The position numbers and the translations under genes were made by a program. Below the pieces are notes generated by a model that searched no databases, had not been told where the DNA came from, and saw nothing but the letters and a program-made list of their open reading frames with translations. Positions 50,110 through 59,927 of a stretch of DNA of 64,000 nucleotides are shown here, piece after piece. The stretch spans positions 433,501 through 497,500 of the forward strand of contig NZ_CP157874.1 in assembly GCF_040214835.1 (NCBI RefSeq), read 5' to 3'. The stretch comes from Pseudomonas asiatica. Lineage in GTDB: Bacteria > Pseudomonadota > Gammaproteobacteria > Pseudomonadales > Pseudomonadaceae. The first letter of the stretch is position 1, and the number at the start of each line of letters is the position of its first letter.

Positions 50110-51159
50110 ATGGATATCAAGAGTGCGTTGAGCCGTATCGTCGGCCAGCTGGACCTTTCCACCGAAGAAATGCGCGACGTCATGCGCCAGATCATGACCG
50201 GCCAGTGCAGCGAAGCGCAGATTGGCGCATTCCTGATGGGCATGCGCATGAAGAGCGAAAGCATCGACGAAATCGTCGGTGCGGTGTCGGTGATGCGCGA
50301 GCTGGCCGACAAGGTCGAACTGCAGAGCCTCGATGGCGTGGTCGATATCGTCGGTACCGGCGGTGATGGCGCCAACATCTTCAACGTGTCCACCGCCTCG
50401 TCGTTCGTACTGGCGGCGGCAGGCTGCACCGTGGCCAAGCATGGCAACCGCGCGGTATCAGGCAAGAGCGGCAGTGCCGACCTGCTGGAGGCCGCCGGTA
50501 TCTACCTGAACCTGACGCCCACCCAGGTGGCCCGCTGCATCGACAGCCTGGGCATCGGCTTCATGTTCGCGCAAAGCCATCATTCGGCCATGAAGCACGC
50601 TGCCGGCCCGCGTCGCGACCTGGGGCTGCGCACCCTGTTCAACATGCTCGGCCCGCTTACGAATCCGGCCGGGGTGAGGCACCAGGTGGTCGGTGTATTT
50701 GCCCAGACCCTGTGCCGCCCGTTGGCTGAAGTACTGCAGCGCCTGGGCAGCAAGCACGTGCTGGTGGTGCACTCGAAGGATGGCCTGGACGAGTTCAGCC
50801 TGGCTGCGCCGACCTTCGTTGCCGAACTGAAGAATGGCGAAATCACCGAATACTGGGTAGAGCCGGAAGACCTCGGCATGAAGAGCCAGAGCCTACACGG
50901 CCTGGCCGTCGAGAACCCGCAGGCGTCGCTGGAGCTGATCCGCGATGCGCTAGGCCGACGCAAGACCGAAAACGGCCAGAAGGCCGCCGAGATGATCGTG
51001 CTCAATGCGGGCGCGGCGCTGTATGCCGCTGACCATGCCATGAGCCTGAAAGCCGGTGTGGAACTGGCCCACGACGTACTGCACACCGGGCTGGCCTGGG
51101 AGAAGCTGCAGGAGCTGGGTGCCTTTACTGCAGTATTCAAGGTGGAGAACGAAGCATGA
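50110..51159 (+). CDS. trpD: Anthranilate phosphoribosyltransferase
   Basis: This 349-residue transferase has the glycine-rich PRPP loop [15 protein letters not shown] and the [15 protein letters not shown] motif that bind PRPP and anthranilate. It transfers phosphoribosyl onto anthranilate, the second tryptophan-pathway step. ATG 50110 follows trpG by 9 bases and overlaps trpC by 4 bases. Length and motifs are typical. Confidence 0.97.
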   Translation: MDIKSALSRIVGQLDLSTEEMRDVMRQIMTGQCSEAQIGAFLMGMRMKSESIDEIVGAVSVMRELADKVELQSLDGVVDIVGTGGDGANIFNVSTASSFVLAAAGCTVAKHGNRAVSGKSGSADLLEAAGIYLNLTPTQVARCIDSLGIGFMFAQSHHSAMKHAAGPRRDLGLRTLFNMLGPLTNPAGVRHQVVGVFAQTLCRPLAEVLQRLGSKHVLVVHSKDGLDEFSLAAPTFVAELKNGEITEYWVEPEDLGMKSQSLHGLAVENPQASLELIRDALGRRKTENGQKAAEMIVLNAGAALYAADHAMSLKAGVELAHDVLHTGLAWEKLQELGAFTAVFKVENEA

Positions 51160-51989
51160 GTGTGCCGACGGTGCTGGAAAGGATCATTGCCCGCAAGTTT
51201 CAGGAAGTGGCCGAGCGCAGCGCGCGCGTCAGCCTCGCCGAACTGGAGGGCCTGGCCAAGGCTGCCGACGCCCCGCGTGGCTTTGCCAAGGCCCTGATCG
51301 AGCAAGCCGCGCGCAAGCAACCGGCGGTGATTGCCGAAATCAAGAAGGCCTCGCCGAGCAAAGGCGTGATTCGCGAGCATTTCGTGCCGGCGGAAATCGC
51401 CGTCAGCTACGAGAAGGGCGGGGCGACGTGCCTGTCGGTGCTGACCGATGTGGACTACTTCCAGGGCGCCGACGAGTACCTGCAGCAGGCCCGCGCGGCG
51501 GTGTCGCTGCCGGTGATCCGCAAGGACTTCATGGTCGACCCGTACCAGATCGTCGAGGCCCGGGCCCTGGGCGCGGACTGTGTACTGCTGATCGTGTCGG
51601 CGCTGGATGACGTGAAGATGGCCGAACTGGCGGCCACGGCCAAGGATGTCGGCCTCGACGTGCTGGTGGAAGTGCACGACGGCGATGAGCTGGAGCGCGC
51701 GTTGAAAACCCTGGATACACCGCTGGTGGGGGTGAACAACCGCAACCTGCACACCTTCGAGGTCAGCCTGGAAACCACCCTCGACCTGCTGCCGCGTATT
51801 CCGCGTGATCGCCTGGCGATTACCGAGAGTGGCATCTTGAACCGGGCCGATGTGGAGCTGATGGAGATCAACGAGGTCTACTCTTTCCTGGTCGGTGAGG
51901 CGTTCATGCGCGCCGAGCAGCCGGGGCTGGAGCTGCAGCGGTTGTTCTTCCCGGAACAGGTGAAGAAGACTGTTCAGCAACTGGACTGA
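51156..51989 (+). CDS. trpC: Indole-3-glycerol phosphate synthase
   Basis: This 277-residue TIM-barrel enzyme has the catalytic-lysine region [12 protein letters not shown] and the conserved segments [12 protein letters not shown] and TESGI. It closes the pyrrole ring by decarboxylating CdRP to indole-3-glycerol phosphate. Its ATG overlaps the trpD stop by 4 bases. A good intrinsic terminator follows 7 bases downstream. Unlike in enterobacteria, it is not fused to TrpF. Confidence 0.97.
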   Translation: MSVPTVLERIIARKFQEVAERSARVSLAELEGLAKAADAPRGFAKALIEQAARKQPAVIAEIKKASPSKGVIREHFVPAEIAVSYEKGGATCLSVLTDVDYFQGADEYLQQARAAVSLPVIRKDFMVDPYQIVEARALGADCVLLIVSALDDVKMAELAATAKDVGLDVLVEVHDGDELERALKTLDTPLVGVNNRNLHTFEVSLETTLDLLPRIPRDRLAITESGILNRADVELMEINEVYSFLVGEAFMRAEQPGLELQRLFFPEQVKKTVQQLD

Positions 51990-51996
51990 TCAAATG

Positions 51997-52022
51997 AAGC
52001 CGGCGTTATTGCCGGCTTTTTT
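51997..52022 (+). terminator. Rho-independent terminator of trpGDC
   Basis: AAGCCGGC (51997-52004) pairs with GCCGGCTT (52011-52018) around gttatt, followed by TTTTG (52019-52023). It is 7 bases after the trpC stop. Confidence 0.88.
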
Positions 52023-52035
52023 GTATGCCTGTAAT

Positions 52036-52145
52036 GGCCCCTTCGCGGCGGTCCGACGCTTCGGCACGCCCGCTCCCACAGGTTCTCCATCACCCTCGGG
52101 GCCTGTGGTAATCCCTGTGGGAGCGGGCGTGCCCGCGAAGAGGCC
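52036..52145. repeat. REP doublet, gggcgtgccc variant, with a 15-base insertion in one half
   Basis: The second half (about 52114-52145, tgtgggagcgggcgtgcccg then cgaagaggcc) is regular. In the first half the mirrored sequence ggccccttcgcgg is interrupted by cggtccgacgcttcg (52049-52063) before gcacgcccgctcccacagg resumes. Confidence 0.85.
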
Positions 52146-52172
52146 CTGAATAACAACATCAAAGGTGGATCA

Positions 52173-52877
52173 ATGACCGATCAACCCCTGGCCCTGACCG
52201 TAGAACAAGGCCTGCACGCCGAACAGGAATTGCTGGCCGCCGTCTGCCGCGGCGAGCGCGACAGTGGCGTGCTGTTCTGGCGCCCGACCGACCACGCCCT
52301 GGTCATGCCCCGGCGCATGAGCCGTCTGGACAATTTCGAAGCCGCCTGCTCGGAGCTGGCGATTGCCGGCTGGCCGGTGCTGCTGCGCGAGACCGGCGGC
52401 GAGCCGGTGCCGCAATCACACGCCACGGTGAACGTTGCTCTGGTCTATGTTGCCCCCCGCAGCGAAGGCGACCACGGCCGTATCGAAAACGCCTACGAGC
52501 GCCTGTGCCTGCCGCTGTGTGACGTGCTGCGCGAGTGGGGCGGGGTGGCGTCGGTGGGCGAAATCGACGGCGCCTTCTGCGATGGCCGCTACAACGTCAA
52601 CCTCAATGGCCGCAAACTGGTGGGCACCGCCCAGCGCTGGCGCCAGGGGCTGGGTGGCAAGCGCCCGGTGGTGCTGGTGCACGGTGCGCTGCTGCTGGAC
52701 AACGAGCGTGAATCGATGGTGGCGGCGGTCAACCGCTTCAACGAGTGCTGCGAGCTGGAACAGCGCTGCCGCGCCGATGCGCACATCGCCCTGCACGAAG
52801 TGGCGCCTGCGGCCCCATGGTTCGAGCGGCTGTCGCAGGCCTATGCCAAGGTGCTGGCCGACCTGCCCAAGGACTAG
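52173..52877 (+). CDS. Lipoate-protein ligase A family protein (BPL/LplA domain)
   Basis: This 234-residue protein has the biotin/lipoate protein ligase-type core: [16 protein letters not shown] strand, [18 protein letters not shown] (the family's RR/TGG-like lipoate loop region) and the conserved [17 protein letters not shown]. An AAGGTGG site precedes ATG 52173. It converges on crp so that the stop codons share bases: TAG here (52875-52877) and TAG on the other strand (52874-52876). A true ligase activity is likely but the acceptor protein is unknown; E. coli LplA is longer. Confidence 0.7.
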   Translation: MTDQPLALTVEQGLHAEQELLAAVCRGERDSGVLFWRPTDHALVMPRRMSRLDNFEAACSELAIAGWPVLLRETGGEPVPQSHATVNVALVYVAPRSEGDHGRIENAYERLCLPLCDVLREWGGVASVGEIDGAFCDGRYNVNLNGRKLVGTAQRWRQGLGGKRPVVLVHGALLLDNERESMVAAVNRFNECCELEQRCRADAHIALHEVAPAAPWFERLSQAYAKVLADLPKD

Positions 52878-53518
52878 CGGGTACCGTAGACCACCATGGT
52901 CTTGCCCTTGACCTGCACCAGGCTGCGTTCTTCAAGGTCCTTGAGGACGCGGCCGACCATTTCCCGCGAGCAACCGACGATGCGGCCGATTTCCTGACGA
53001 GTGATCTTGATCTGCATGCCATCGGGGTGGGTCATGGCGTCGGGTTGCTTGCACAGTTCCAGCAGGCAGCGGGCGACACGCCCGGTAACGTCGAAGAACG
53101 CCAAGTCGCCGACCTTGCGCGTGGTGTTGCGCAGGCGCTGGGCCATCTGGCTGCCCAGGGCATAGAGGATTTCCGGGTCCTGGCGCGCCAGTTCGCGAAA
53201 CTTCTCATAACTGATTTCGGCTACTTCGCATTCGGTCTTGGCGCGCACCCAGGCACTGCGCTGCTGTTCACCCTCGACCGGTTCGAACAGGCCCAACTCG
53301 CCGAAGAAGTCGCCATTGTTGAGGTAGGCGATGATCATTTCATGGCCGTCATCGTCCTCGATGAGGATGGTGACCGAACCCTTGATGATGAACGACAGTG
53401 TCTCGGCCCGGTCGCCGGCGCAGATGATGTTGCTTTTGGCGGTATAGCGACGGCGCTGGCAGTGCACCAGCAGCTTGTCGATGTTCTTGATCTTGGCGGG
53501 TAGGGCGGAAGCAACCAT
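52874..53518 (-). CDS. crp: cAMP-binding transcriptional regulator Crp/Vfr
   Basis: This protein has 214 residues from ATG 53518; the length equals that of P. aeruginosa Vfr, while longer in-frame starts extend into non-family sequence. The cAMP-binding fold shows [11 protein letters not shown] and [16 protein letters not shown], and the C-terminal winged helix-turn-helix has [20 protein letters not shown]. In P. aeruginosa Vfr controls virulence and type IV pili; P. putida Crp binds cAMP with unusually high affinity but does not mediate catabolite repression. It is divergent from an OsmC gene, as in E. coli (crp/yhfA). Confidence 0.93.
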   Translation of the reverse strand: MVASALPAKIKNIDKLLVHCQRRRYTAKSNIICAGDRAETLSFIIKGSVTILIEDDDGHEMIIAYLNNGDFFGELGLFEPVEGEQQRSAWVRAKTECEVAEISYEKFRELARQDPEILYALGSQMAQRLRNTTRKVGDLAFFDVTGRVARCLLELCKQPDAMTHPDGMQIKITRQEIGRIVGCSREMVGRVLKDLEERSLVQVKGKTMVVYGTR

Positions 53519-53709
53519 CACGAAATCCTGTTCGATATGACGCATAGGCTTTTTATAAAGGTCGGCTGGCGGAACGCGCCAGTCATTTGGCGCCAGCTTA
53601 TCAGACACTACAGGATGTTTCGGTACTAAACCGACACGACTCGTGCTTTTCCCACGGCCGCACAAGGTCTAAGCTGACACCCTTTTCCGAAAATCAGGAG
53701 TCCGGGTAG

Positions 53710-54138
53710 ATGAAGGCACGTATCCAGTGGGCCGGTGAGGCGATGTTTCTCGGCGAATCGGGGAGCGGCCATGTCGTCGTGATGGACGGCCCGCCCGAGG
53801 CCGGCGGCCGTAACCTGGGCGTGCGCCCGATGGAAATGCTGTTGCTGGGCCTGGGTGGCTGCAGCAGCTTTGACGTGGTCAGCATTCTGAAGAAGTCGCG
53901 CCAGGCGGTGGAAAGCTGCGAGGCGTTTCTGGAGGCCGAGCGTGCCAGCGAAGACCCGAAGGTGTTTACCAAGATCCACATGAACTTCGTGGTGAAAGGG
54001 CGTGGGCTGAAGGAGGCCCAGGTCAAGCGTGCGGTAGAGCTGTCGGCGGAGAAGTATTGCTCGGCTTCGATCATGCTCGAGCGTGCCGGGGTTGATATTA
54101 CCCACGGGTACGAGATTGTAGAGCTGGGTCAAGGCTGA
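53710..54138 (+). CDS. OsmC family protein (YhfA-like)
   Basis: This 142-residue OsmC-fold protein has the two redox cysteines of the family: Cys51 (GGCSSFDVV) and Cys117 (EKYCSAS). The YhfA branch, found next to crp in many gamma-proteobacteria, is of unknown substrate but is related to thiol-dependent peroxidases such as Ohr and OsmC. ATG 53710 is preceded by AGGAG. It is divergent from crp and possibly co-regulated by it, which is only a suggestion. Confidence 0.88.
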   Translation: MKARIQWAGEAMFLGESGSGHVVVMDGPPEAGGRNLGVRPMEMLLLGLGGCSSFDVVSILKKSRQAVESCEAFLEAERASEDPKVFTKIHMNFVVKGRGLKEAQVKRAVELSAEKYCSASIMLERAGVDITHGYEIVELGQG

Positions 54139-54144
54139 CATTTT

Positions 54145-54247
54145 GGGGCCGCTTTGCGCCCCATCGCGACACAAGGCCGCTCCTACAGGGGATCGCGTAC
54201 CACCTGCAGGAGCGGCCTTGTGTCGCGATGGGGCGCAGAGCGGCCCC
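54145..54247. repeat. REP doublet, ccttgtgtcgcga variant, heads facing inward
   Basis: ggggccgctttgcgccccat then cgcgacacaaggccgctcctacagg is mirrored by cctgcaggagcggccttgtg..agagcggcccc. It separates the convergent osmC-like and DUF2157 genes. Confidence 0.9.
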
Positions 54248-54254
54248 GACAATT

Positions 54255-55295
54255 TCAGCTGCGAAGCGCCGGCAGCGCAGCCCGCACCCACCCCGGCAAA
54301 CAATCGCGCATCACCCGGCTCAACCGCTCCCGCCGCTTCTGGTAAACCAGCCCCAGCCCGATAACCCCCAGCCCGATCAAGGTCACCACCACCGGGAACA
54401 GCAGCGAGTCGGCAAACACCTCGTACGACAGGTACCCCAGGTAAGCCGCCACGCCCAACGCCCCGAAAACCATGAACACCGGCCGACGCAACAGCACCGC
54501 CATACCCATCAGGGCAATATTGATCAGGCAGTACAAGGCCTTGCCCAGCTCGCTGCCACTGTCTACCAGCGTCAGCCCGCCCCAGAATGCCGCCAGCCCG
54601 GCCAGGTAGCCCCAGTGGGCGTAGTCTTCGCGGGTGCGGCCGTCCACCCCGACGAACACCACCAGCAACCCGAGCCCGAACCACAGCGAAACCTCGCGGC
54701 GCTGTTCCCAGCTGAATGGCGAGCCGAAGAACCATTCGCTCAGGTCCATAGACATGAACCACAAGGCCACGGCAATCGGCATGACGATGAACGGGTAGGG
54801 GATCAGCCTCAGCATCAACAGCCCGGCAAGCACCGTGGCTGATTCCATTGCCAGCCAGCCGCTCTGCACGTAGGTGTAGTACTGGTGATAGTTTGCCTGC
54901 GCATCATCCATTGGCCACCAGCCAGCCAGCCGTTCGATGGCGAACACCGCCAATGGCACGATGCTGACCGCGACTGCTGCCAGCACCCCGGCCGCGACGG
55001 GCTGTACGCGCCGTTGCAGGTTAACGGCGAACAGCGTGAGCAGCAGGATATAGAGGCTGGCGATGACCAGCAGCGCCCAGTCGCCGATGCGCATCCAGGC
55101 TTCGGTGAGCAACCAGCCCATGGCTGCCATGATCAGCATGGCGCCGAAGTAGAAAGCGACATGGGCCAGCTGGAAGCTGCCGCGCTGTGCCGGCTGCTGG
55201 CGCAGGAAGGCCAGCAGGGCCTGGTCCTGGCCCGGCTGGAGAATGCCGGCTTGCACGGCGCGCGCCAGGTCCTTGGCGTCGAAACGGTCCGTCAT
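54255..55295 (-). CDS. DUF2157 family membrane protein
   Basis: This 346-residue membrane protein has a cytoplasmic N-terminal helical segment (MTDRFDAKDLARAVQAGILQ), about nine predicted membrane helices (for example LLVIASLYILLLTLFAV and AVLAGLLMLRLI) and a basic C-terminus. The DUF2157 family is of unknown function. It is followed in the same direction by coq7 with about 10 bases between the coq7 stop and its own start, but no functional link is known. Confidence 0.75.
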   Translation of the reverse strand: MTDRFDAKDLARAVQAGILQPGQDQALLAFLRQQPAQRGSFQLAHVAFYFGAMLIMAAMGWLLTEAWMRIGDWALLVIASLYILLLTLFAVNLQRRVQPVAAGVLAAVAVSIVPLAVFAIERLAGWWPMDDAQANYHQYYTYVQSGWLAMESATVLAGLLMLRLIPYPFIVMPIAVALWFMSMDLSEWFFGSPFSWEQRREVSLWFGLGLLVVFVGVDGRTREDYAHWGYLAGLAAFWGGLTLVDSGSELGKALYCLINIALMGMAVLLRRPVFMVFGALGVAAYLGYLSYEVFADSLLFPVVVTLIGLGVIGLGLVYQKRRERLSRVMRDCLPGWVRAALPALRS

Positions 55296-55305
55296 GGTGA
55301 TGCCT

Positions 55306-55953
55306 TCAGATACGGTAGGTGCTCTTGGTCATGACCTTGGCCAACAGGCTCATGCCAAAGCGAACAGGGGCGGGGAAGCGATAACCGCCGGCTTCCAGTG
55401 CAGACTCGGCGTGCTGTTCCTCATCGATGCGCATCTGCTCGAGGATGGCCCGGGACTTTTCGTCTTCCTGCGGGATCTGCTCCAGGTGCTCGTCGAGGTG
55501 CTTGCACACCTGGTGCTCGGTGGCGGCGACGAAGCCCAGGCTGATCTTGTCGCTGACCAGCCCGGCGAGTGCGCCGATACCGAACGACATGCCGTAGAAC
55601 AACGGGTTGAGCACGCTGGGGTGGCTGTTCAGCTGGCGAATGCGCTGTTCGCACCAGGCCAGGTGGTCCACTTCTTCCTCGGCGGCGTGTTCCATGGCCT
55701 TGCGCACTTCGGGCAGCTTGGCGGTCAGGGCCTGGCCCTGGTACAGCGCCTGGGCGCAGACTTCACCGGTGTGGTTGATACGCATCAGCCCGGCAACATG
55801 ACGAGCCTGCTGTTCGTCCAGGTCGACGTCCGGCTGGACGATGGCCGGCGATGGGCGGGCGGGTTGGCCGCTGAAGGGCAGCAAGGTGCGCATGGCGGTA
55901 TCGGCCTGCAGCAACAAGCGGTCGAGCGGCGAGTAGTGACGTTCGGTAGCCAT
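55306..55953 (-). CDS. coq7: 3-demethoxyubiquinol 3-hydroxylase Coq7
   Basis: This protein has 215 residues from ATG 55953 ([14 protein letters not shown]), chosen because of family length and a GGAGGTGC upstream; a start five codons earlier is less likely. It is a diiron carboxylate enzyme with visible ligands in [12 protein letters not shown], the ExxH of [16 protein letters not shown] and IDEEQHAES. It performs the C6 hydroxylation of demethoxyubiquinol in ubiquinone synthesis. The Coq7 type, rather than UbiF, is typical of Pseudomonas. Confidence 0.94.
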   Translation of the reverse strand: MATERHYSPLDRLLLQADTAMRTLLPFSGQPARPSPAIVQPDVDLDEQQARHVAGLMRINHTGEVCAQALYQGQALTAKLPEVRKAMEHAAEEEVDHLAWCEQRIRQLNSHPSVLNPLFYGMSFGIGALAGLVSDKISLGFVAATEHQVCKHLDEHLEQIPQEDEKSRAILEQMRIDEEQHAESALEAGGYRFPAPVRFGMSLLAKVMTKSTYRI

Positions 55954-56018
55954 CGGGCACCTCCGCAAGAATGTGCCCGACAGTTTACCGCAATAGTGGC
56001 AGGGTCGCTTGCCGTGGA

Positions 56019-56357
56019 TCAGCCCGGTGGCCAGTGCATCTGGCGCTGGCCAAGCACGTGCATGTGGATGTGGTAGACGGTCTGGCCGCCTTGCTCGTTG
56101 CAGTTCATCACTACGCGGAAGCCTTCCTCGCAGCCAAGTTCCTTGGCCAGACGCTGGGCGGTGAACAAGATATGACCAGCCAGGCCTTTGTCTTCTTCGG
56201 TCAAGTCATTGAGGGTGCGGATGTGCTTTTTCGGGATGACCAGAAAATGCACGGGCGCCTGGGGGGCGATATCGTGGAACGCCAGAACCTGGTCGTCCTC
56301 GTAGATGATCTTCGCCGGGATCTCCCGGTTGATGATCTTGATGAATAAATCGTCCAC
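56019..56357 (-). CDS. hinT: HIT-family nucleotide hydrolase HinT
   Basis: This 112-residue histidine-triad protein has the HxHxH motif at residues 96-100 (YHIHMH), with His98 the likely nucleophile. It hydrolyses purine nucleoside phosphoramidates such as lysyl-AMP or AMP-NH2. The surrounding [11 protein letters not shown] and [14 protein letters not shown] are standard for this family. It lies between coq7 and an SDR gene in the same direction. Confidence 0.93.
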   Translation of the reverse strand: MDDLFIKIINREIPAKIIYEDDQVLAFHDIAPQAPVHFLVIPKKHIRTLNDLTEEDKGLAGHILFTAQRLAKELGCEEGFRVVMNCNEQGGQTVYHIHMHVLGQRQMHWPPG

Positions 56358-56420
56358 AGCACTTGCTCCATGGTGAGGGTCGGGCCGAGTGTACTCAGCC
56401 GGGCGCCGCTCGCCCAGTGG

Positions 56421-57203
56421 CTATTCCATGCCTACCGGGCAATAGCGGCGGTGGATGGCCCCTGCCAGCTTGCGCACCAGCCACCGTGGCAGCAGGCGCG
56501 GGGCGAACGCCAGCCAGCGGTTGCGACGACCGGGCAGTATCAGTGCACGGTTCTTGTCCAGCGCGCGCACGGTGTACAGCGCCACTTCCTCAGGGCTGAG
56601 GCAGCGTGGCTTGCCATCCAGCCGCGGAATGCGCCGGCGCGAGGAGCGCACCGGGCCGGGGCACAGTACCGAAACCTTGATGCCGGTGCGCTTGAGTTCT
56701 TCACGCAAGGCCTGGGAGAAGCTCAGCACATAGGCCTTGCTGGCGGCATAGGCGGCCATCCACGGGCCAGGCGCCACCCCGGCCAGGCCGGCGACATTGA
56801 GGATCTGCCCGCCGCCCTGCACGGCCATCAGGTTACCGATGGCGTGGCACAGGCGGCTCAGGGCCAGCACGTTGACTTCCAGCAGGTCCTGTTCGTCGGC
56901 CCACTCATGGGCCAGGAATGGCCCGTAGGTGCGCAGGCCGGCACAATTGACCAGCAGGTCGATGCGCCGCTCGCCTTCCTCCAGTTCCAGCACGAAGCCC
57001 GACAGGCGCAACGGCTGGCTGAGGTCGCAGGCACGGAACAGCACCTCGACACCGAAGCGTTGGGTCAGCTCGATGGCCACCGGTTCCAGCGTTTCACGCT
57101 GGCGTGCCACCAGGATCAGATTGCGCCCGCGCCGCGCCAGGGCTTCCGCCAGGGCCAGGCCCAGGCCGCTGGAAGCACCAGTGATCATGGCGTAACGGGT
57201 CAT
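56421..57203 (-). CDS. Short-chain dehydrogenase/reductase family protein lacking the catalytic serine
   Basis: This protein has 260 residues from ATG 57203 with an AGGAG upstream. The cofactor motif TGASSGLG (8-15) and the Asn-Ala-Gly NCAGL are intact, as are Tyr152 and Lys156 of the YxxxK motif. The usual catalytic Ser, expected around residue 139 in NVAS, is glycine (ILNVAGLAGVAPGPW). It may have altered or lost dehydrogenase activity. A basic C-terminal tail follows an RALILPGRRNRW stretch. The substrate is unknown; related proteins in pseudomonads are annotated as SDR oxidoreductases. Confidence 0.82.
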   Translation of the reverse strand: MTRYAMITGASSGLGLALAEALARRGRNLILVARQRETLEPVAIELTQRFGVEVLFRACDLSQPLRLSGFVLELEEGERRIDLLVNCAGLRTYGPFLAHEWADEQDLLEVNVLALSRLCHAIGNLMAVQGGGQILNVAGLAGVAPGPWMAAYAASKAYVLSFSQALREELKRTGIKVSVLCPGPVRSSRRRIPRLDGKPRCLSPEEVALYTVRALDKNRALILPGRRNRWLAFAPRLLPRWLVRKLAGAIHRRYCPVGME

Positions 57204-57270
57204 GCAAGGCTCCTGGGGGCTGAAGAGGGCGCCTAGTGTACAGCTTGGCCGGGCAAGGTGTTGCCTTTTG

Positions 57271-58227
57271 CTACAGGGTGCGGGCGCGCAGGGCCTGGCA
57301 GCGTTCCAGGGCGTCCCGGTATTCGTCATGCAGCCGTCCGATCAGCGCGCTGGCGCTGGGCAGGTCGTCGATACCGCCGACCCCCTGGCCCGCCGACCAC
57401 ACGGTCTTCCAGGCCTTGGCTTCGTCGTCGATCGGCTTGAGCTTGCCTTGCTCATGGCCGCCCTTGATGGCGTTGATGTCATAGCCGGCCTGTTCCAGGC
57501 TCGGGCGCAGGAAGCTGGCGGGGACGCCGGACACCGCCGGGGTGTGGACGATGTCGGCGGCATGGGAATCGAGCAGCATCTGCTTGTAGGCGTCCGGGGC
57601 CTGGCTTTCTGCGGTGGCGATGAAGCGGGTGCCCATGTATGCAAGGTCCGCCCCCAGCATTTGCGCGGCGAGGATCTCATGGCCGTGGTTGAGGCAGCCG
57701 GCCAGCAGCAGGGTCTTGTCGAAGAACTGGCGAATTTCCGCGGCCAGGGCGAACGGGCTCCAGGTGCCCGCATGGCCGCCTGCGCCTGCAGCAACGGCGA
57801 TCAGGCCATCGACACCGGCTTCGGCGGCTTTCTCGGCATGGCGGCGGGTGGTGACATCGTGGAACACCAGGCCGCCGTAGCCATGCACGGCATCGACCAC
57901 TTCCTTCACCGCGCCGAGGCTGGTGATGACGATCGGCACACGATGTTCCACGCACAACGCCAGGTCGGCCTGCAGGCGCGGGTTGGTCGGGTGGACGATC
58001 AGGTTGACGGCATAGGGGGCTGGCGCCTGCAGCTGTGCCAGGCCTGCCTCGATTTCCTCCAGCCAGGCCTTGAAGCCGGCGCTGTCGCGCTGGTTCAGGG
58101 CCGGGAAGCTGCCGACCACGCCGCTGGAGCAGCAGGCCAGTACCAGCCTGGGGTTGGAGATCAGGAACATCGGTGCGGCAACCACGGGCAGACGCAGGCG
58201 TTGTTCGAGGGAGGCAGGTAACGACAT
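57271..58227 (-). CDS. Nitronate monooxygenase family FMN protein
   Basis: This 318-residue TIM-barrel flavoprotein of the 2-nitropropane dioxygenase family has the conserved APMFLISNPRLVLACCSSG start, VAAGAGGHAG near the FMN phosphate, and GADLAYMGTRFIAT. Such enzymes oxidise propionate-3-nitronate and other alkyl nitronates, detoxifying plant or fungal nitro-compounds. The actual substrate is unknown. It is in line with hemJ with 28 bases between their ends. Confidence 0.85.
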   Translation of the reverse strand: MSLPASLEQRLRLPVVAAPMFLISNPRLVLACCSSGVVGSFPALNQRDSAGFKAWLEEIEAGLAQLQAPAPYAVNLIVHPTNPRLQADLALCVEHRVPIVITSLGAVKEVVDAVHGYGGLVFHDVTTRRHAEKAAEAGVDGLIAVAAGAGGHAGTWSPFALAAEIRQFFDKTLLLAGCLNHGHEILAAQMLGADLAYMGTRFIATAESQAPDAYKQMLLDSHAADIVHTPAVSGVPASFLRPSLEQAGYDINAIKGGHEQGKLKPIDDEAKAWKTVWSAGQGVGGIDDLPSASALIGRLHDEYRDALERCQALRARTL

Positions 58228-58255
58228 GGCAAGGCTCCTTGAGCGGGTGGCTATG

Positions 58256-58681
58256 TCAGAACGGTTTGACCACCACCAGAATTACGATACCCAGCAGGAA
58301 CAGCACGGGCACTTCGTTGAACCAGCGATAGTAGACGTGGCTGCGGGTGTTGCTGCCGCTGGCGAAGCGCTTGCGCTGGGCGCCGCACATGTGATGGTAG
58401 ACGGTCAGCAGGATGACCAGGGTCAGCTTGGCATGCAGCCAGCCCTGGCTGAGCCAGCCGGGCGTGAGGTAGAGCATCCACGCGCCGAACACGTAGGTGG
58501 CGATCATCGCCGGGTTCATGATGCCGCGAAACAGCTTGCGCTCCATGGTCACGAAACGTTCCTGGCTGATGCTGTCCTGGCTTTGGGCGTGGTAGACGAA
58601 CAGCCGCGGCAGGTAGAACAGGCCGGCGAACCAGCAGACCACGCTGACGATATGCAGCGCTTTGATCCATAGGTAAAGCAT
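58256..58681 (-). CDS. hemJ: Protoporphyrinogen IX oxidase HemJ
   Basis: This 141-residue membrane protein has four hydrophobic segments. The motif KALHIVSVVCWFAGLFYLPR contains the His that, with a later basic residue, is essential in studied HemJ proteins; KLFRGIMNP and HAKLTLVILL follow. HemJ oxidises protoporphyrinogen IX to protoporphyrin IX in haem synthesis in bacteria that lack HemG or HemY. It is transcribed divergently from argC. Confidence 0.9.
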   Translation of the reverse strand: MLYLWIKALHIVSVVCWFAGLFYLPRLFVYHAQSQDSISQERFVTMERKLFRGIMNPAMIATYVFGAWMLYLTPGWLSQGWLHAKLTLVILLTVYHHMCGAQRKRFASGSNTRSHVYYRWFNEVPVLFLLGIVILVVVKPF

Positions 58682-58822
58682 GGGGGAGTTCCTTCAGGTA
58701 TTCACGGTCGTCAGATAGTAGTGGTCAAGCGCCCGAAGGGTCACCCGAAGAGTTGTTACAGGCGCCTTGCGCCCCTATTATCGTGCGCTTTCCAGACGGC
58801 TCGTTGATAAGGGGCAAGCGTT

Positions 58823-59857
58823 ATGATCAAGGTCGGTATCGTCGGCGGCACGGGTTACACCGGCGTCGAACTGTTGCGTCTGCTGGCACAGCATCCACAG
58901 GCCGAAGTGGCGGTCATCACTTCGCGCTCCGAGGCGGGCGTTGCAGTGGCGGACATGTACCCGAACCTGCGCGGCCACTATGACGGGCTGGCGTTCAGCG
59001 TGCCGGACAGCAAGACCCTGGCCGCCTGCGACGTGGTGTTCTTCGCCACCCCGCACGGTGTTGCCCACGCCCTGGCTGGCGAACTGCTGGCGGCCGGTAC
59101 CAAGGTGATCGACCTGTCGGCCGACTTCCGCCTGCAGGACGCCGCCGAGTGGGGCAAGTGGTACGGCCAGCCGCACGGTGCGCCAGAGCTGCTCAAGGAC
59201 GCGGTATACGGCCTGCCTGAAGTCAACCGCGAGAAGATTCGCCAGGCACGCCTGATCGCTGTGCCGGGTTGCTACCCGACCGCCACCCAACTGGGCTTCC
59301 TGCCGCTGCTGGAAGCTGGCCTGGCCGACCCGTCGCGCCTGATCGCCGACTGCAAGTCGGGTGTCAGCGGCGCTGGCCGTGGTGCGGCGGTGGGCTCGCT
59401 GTTCTGCGAGGCCGGCGAAAGCATGAAAGCCTACGCAGTGAAGGGCCATCGCCACCTGCCGGAAATCAGCCAGGGCCTGCGCCTGGCCGCTGGCAAGGAT
59501 ATCGGCCTGACTTTCGTGCCGCACCTGACGCCAATGATTCGTGGCATCCACGCCACCCTGTACGCTACCGTCGCCGACACCTCGGTCGACCTGCAGGCGC
59601 TGTTCGAGAAGCGTTACGCCAATGAACCGTTCGTCGATGTGATGCCGGCTGGCAGCCACCCGGAAACCCGCAGTGTGCGCGGCGCCAACGTCTGCCGCAT
59701 TGCCGTTCATCGCCCGCAAGGTGGTGACCTGGTGGTGGTGCTGTCGGTGATCGACAACCTGGTCAAGGGCGCGTCCGGCCAGGCGGTGCAGAACCTCAAC
59801 ATCCTGTTCGGCCTGGACGAGCGCATGGGCTTGTCACACGCGGGCCTGCTGCCGTAA
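58823..59857 (+). CDS. argC: N-acetyl-gamma-glutamyl-phosphate reductase
   Basis: This 344-residue dehydrogenase has the NADP-binding GGTGYTG (8-14) and catalytic Cys150 in PGCYPTA. It reduces N-acetylglutamyl phosphate to the semialdehyde, the third arginine-biosynthesis step, using NADPH. ATG 58823 follows an AAGGGG site. It is divergent from hemJ and ends 15 bases before a good terminator. Confidence 0.97.
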   Translation: MIKVGIVGGTGYTGVELLRLLAQHPQAEVAVITSRSEAGVAVADMYPNLRGHYDGLAFSVPDSKTLAACDVVFFATPHGVAHALAGELLAAGTKVIDLSADFRLQDAAEWGKWYGQPHGAPELLKDAVYGLPEVNREKIRQARLIAVPGCYPTATQLGFLPLLEAGLADPSRLIADCKSGVSGAGRGAAVGSLFCEAGESMKAYAVKGHRHLPEISQGLRLAAGKDIGLTFVPHLTPMIRGIHATLYATVADTSVDLQALFEKRYANEPFVDVMPAGSHPETRSVRGANVCRIAVHRPQGGDLVVVLSVIDNLVKGASGQAVQNLNILFGLDERMGLSHAGLLP

Positions 59858-59872
59858 GCCGCCAGCGTTCGA

Positions 59873-59900
59873 AAAGGCCCGCGTCGTGCGGGCCTTTTTG
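59873..59900 (+). terminator. Rho-independent terminator of argC
   Basis: AAAGGCCCGC (59873-59882) pairs perfectly with GCGGGCCTTT (59888-59897) around gtcgt, and TT follows. It is 15 bases past the argC stop. Confidence 0.9.
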
Positions 59901-59927
59901 TAGGTCGCGACTAAAGCCGCACAATTC

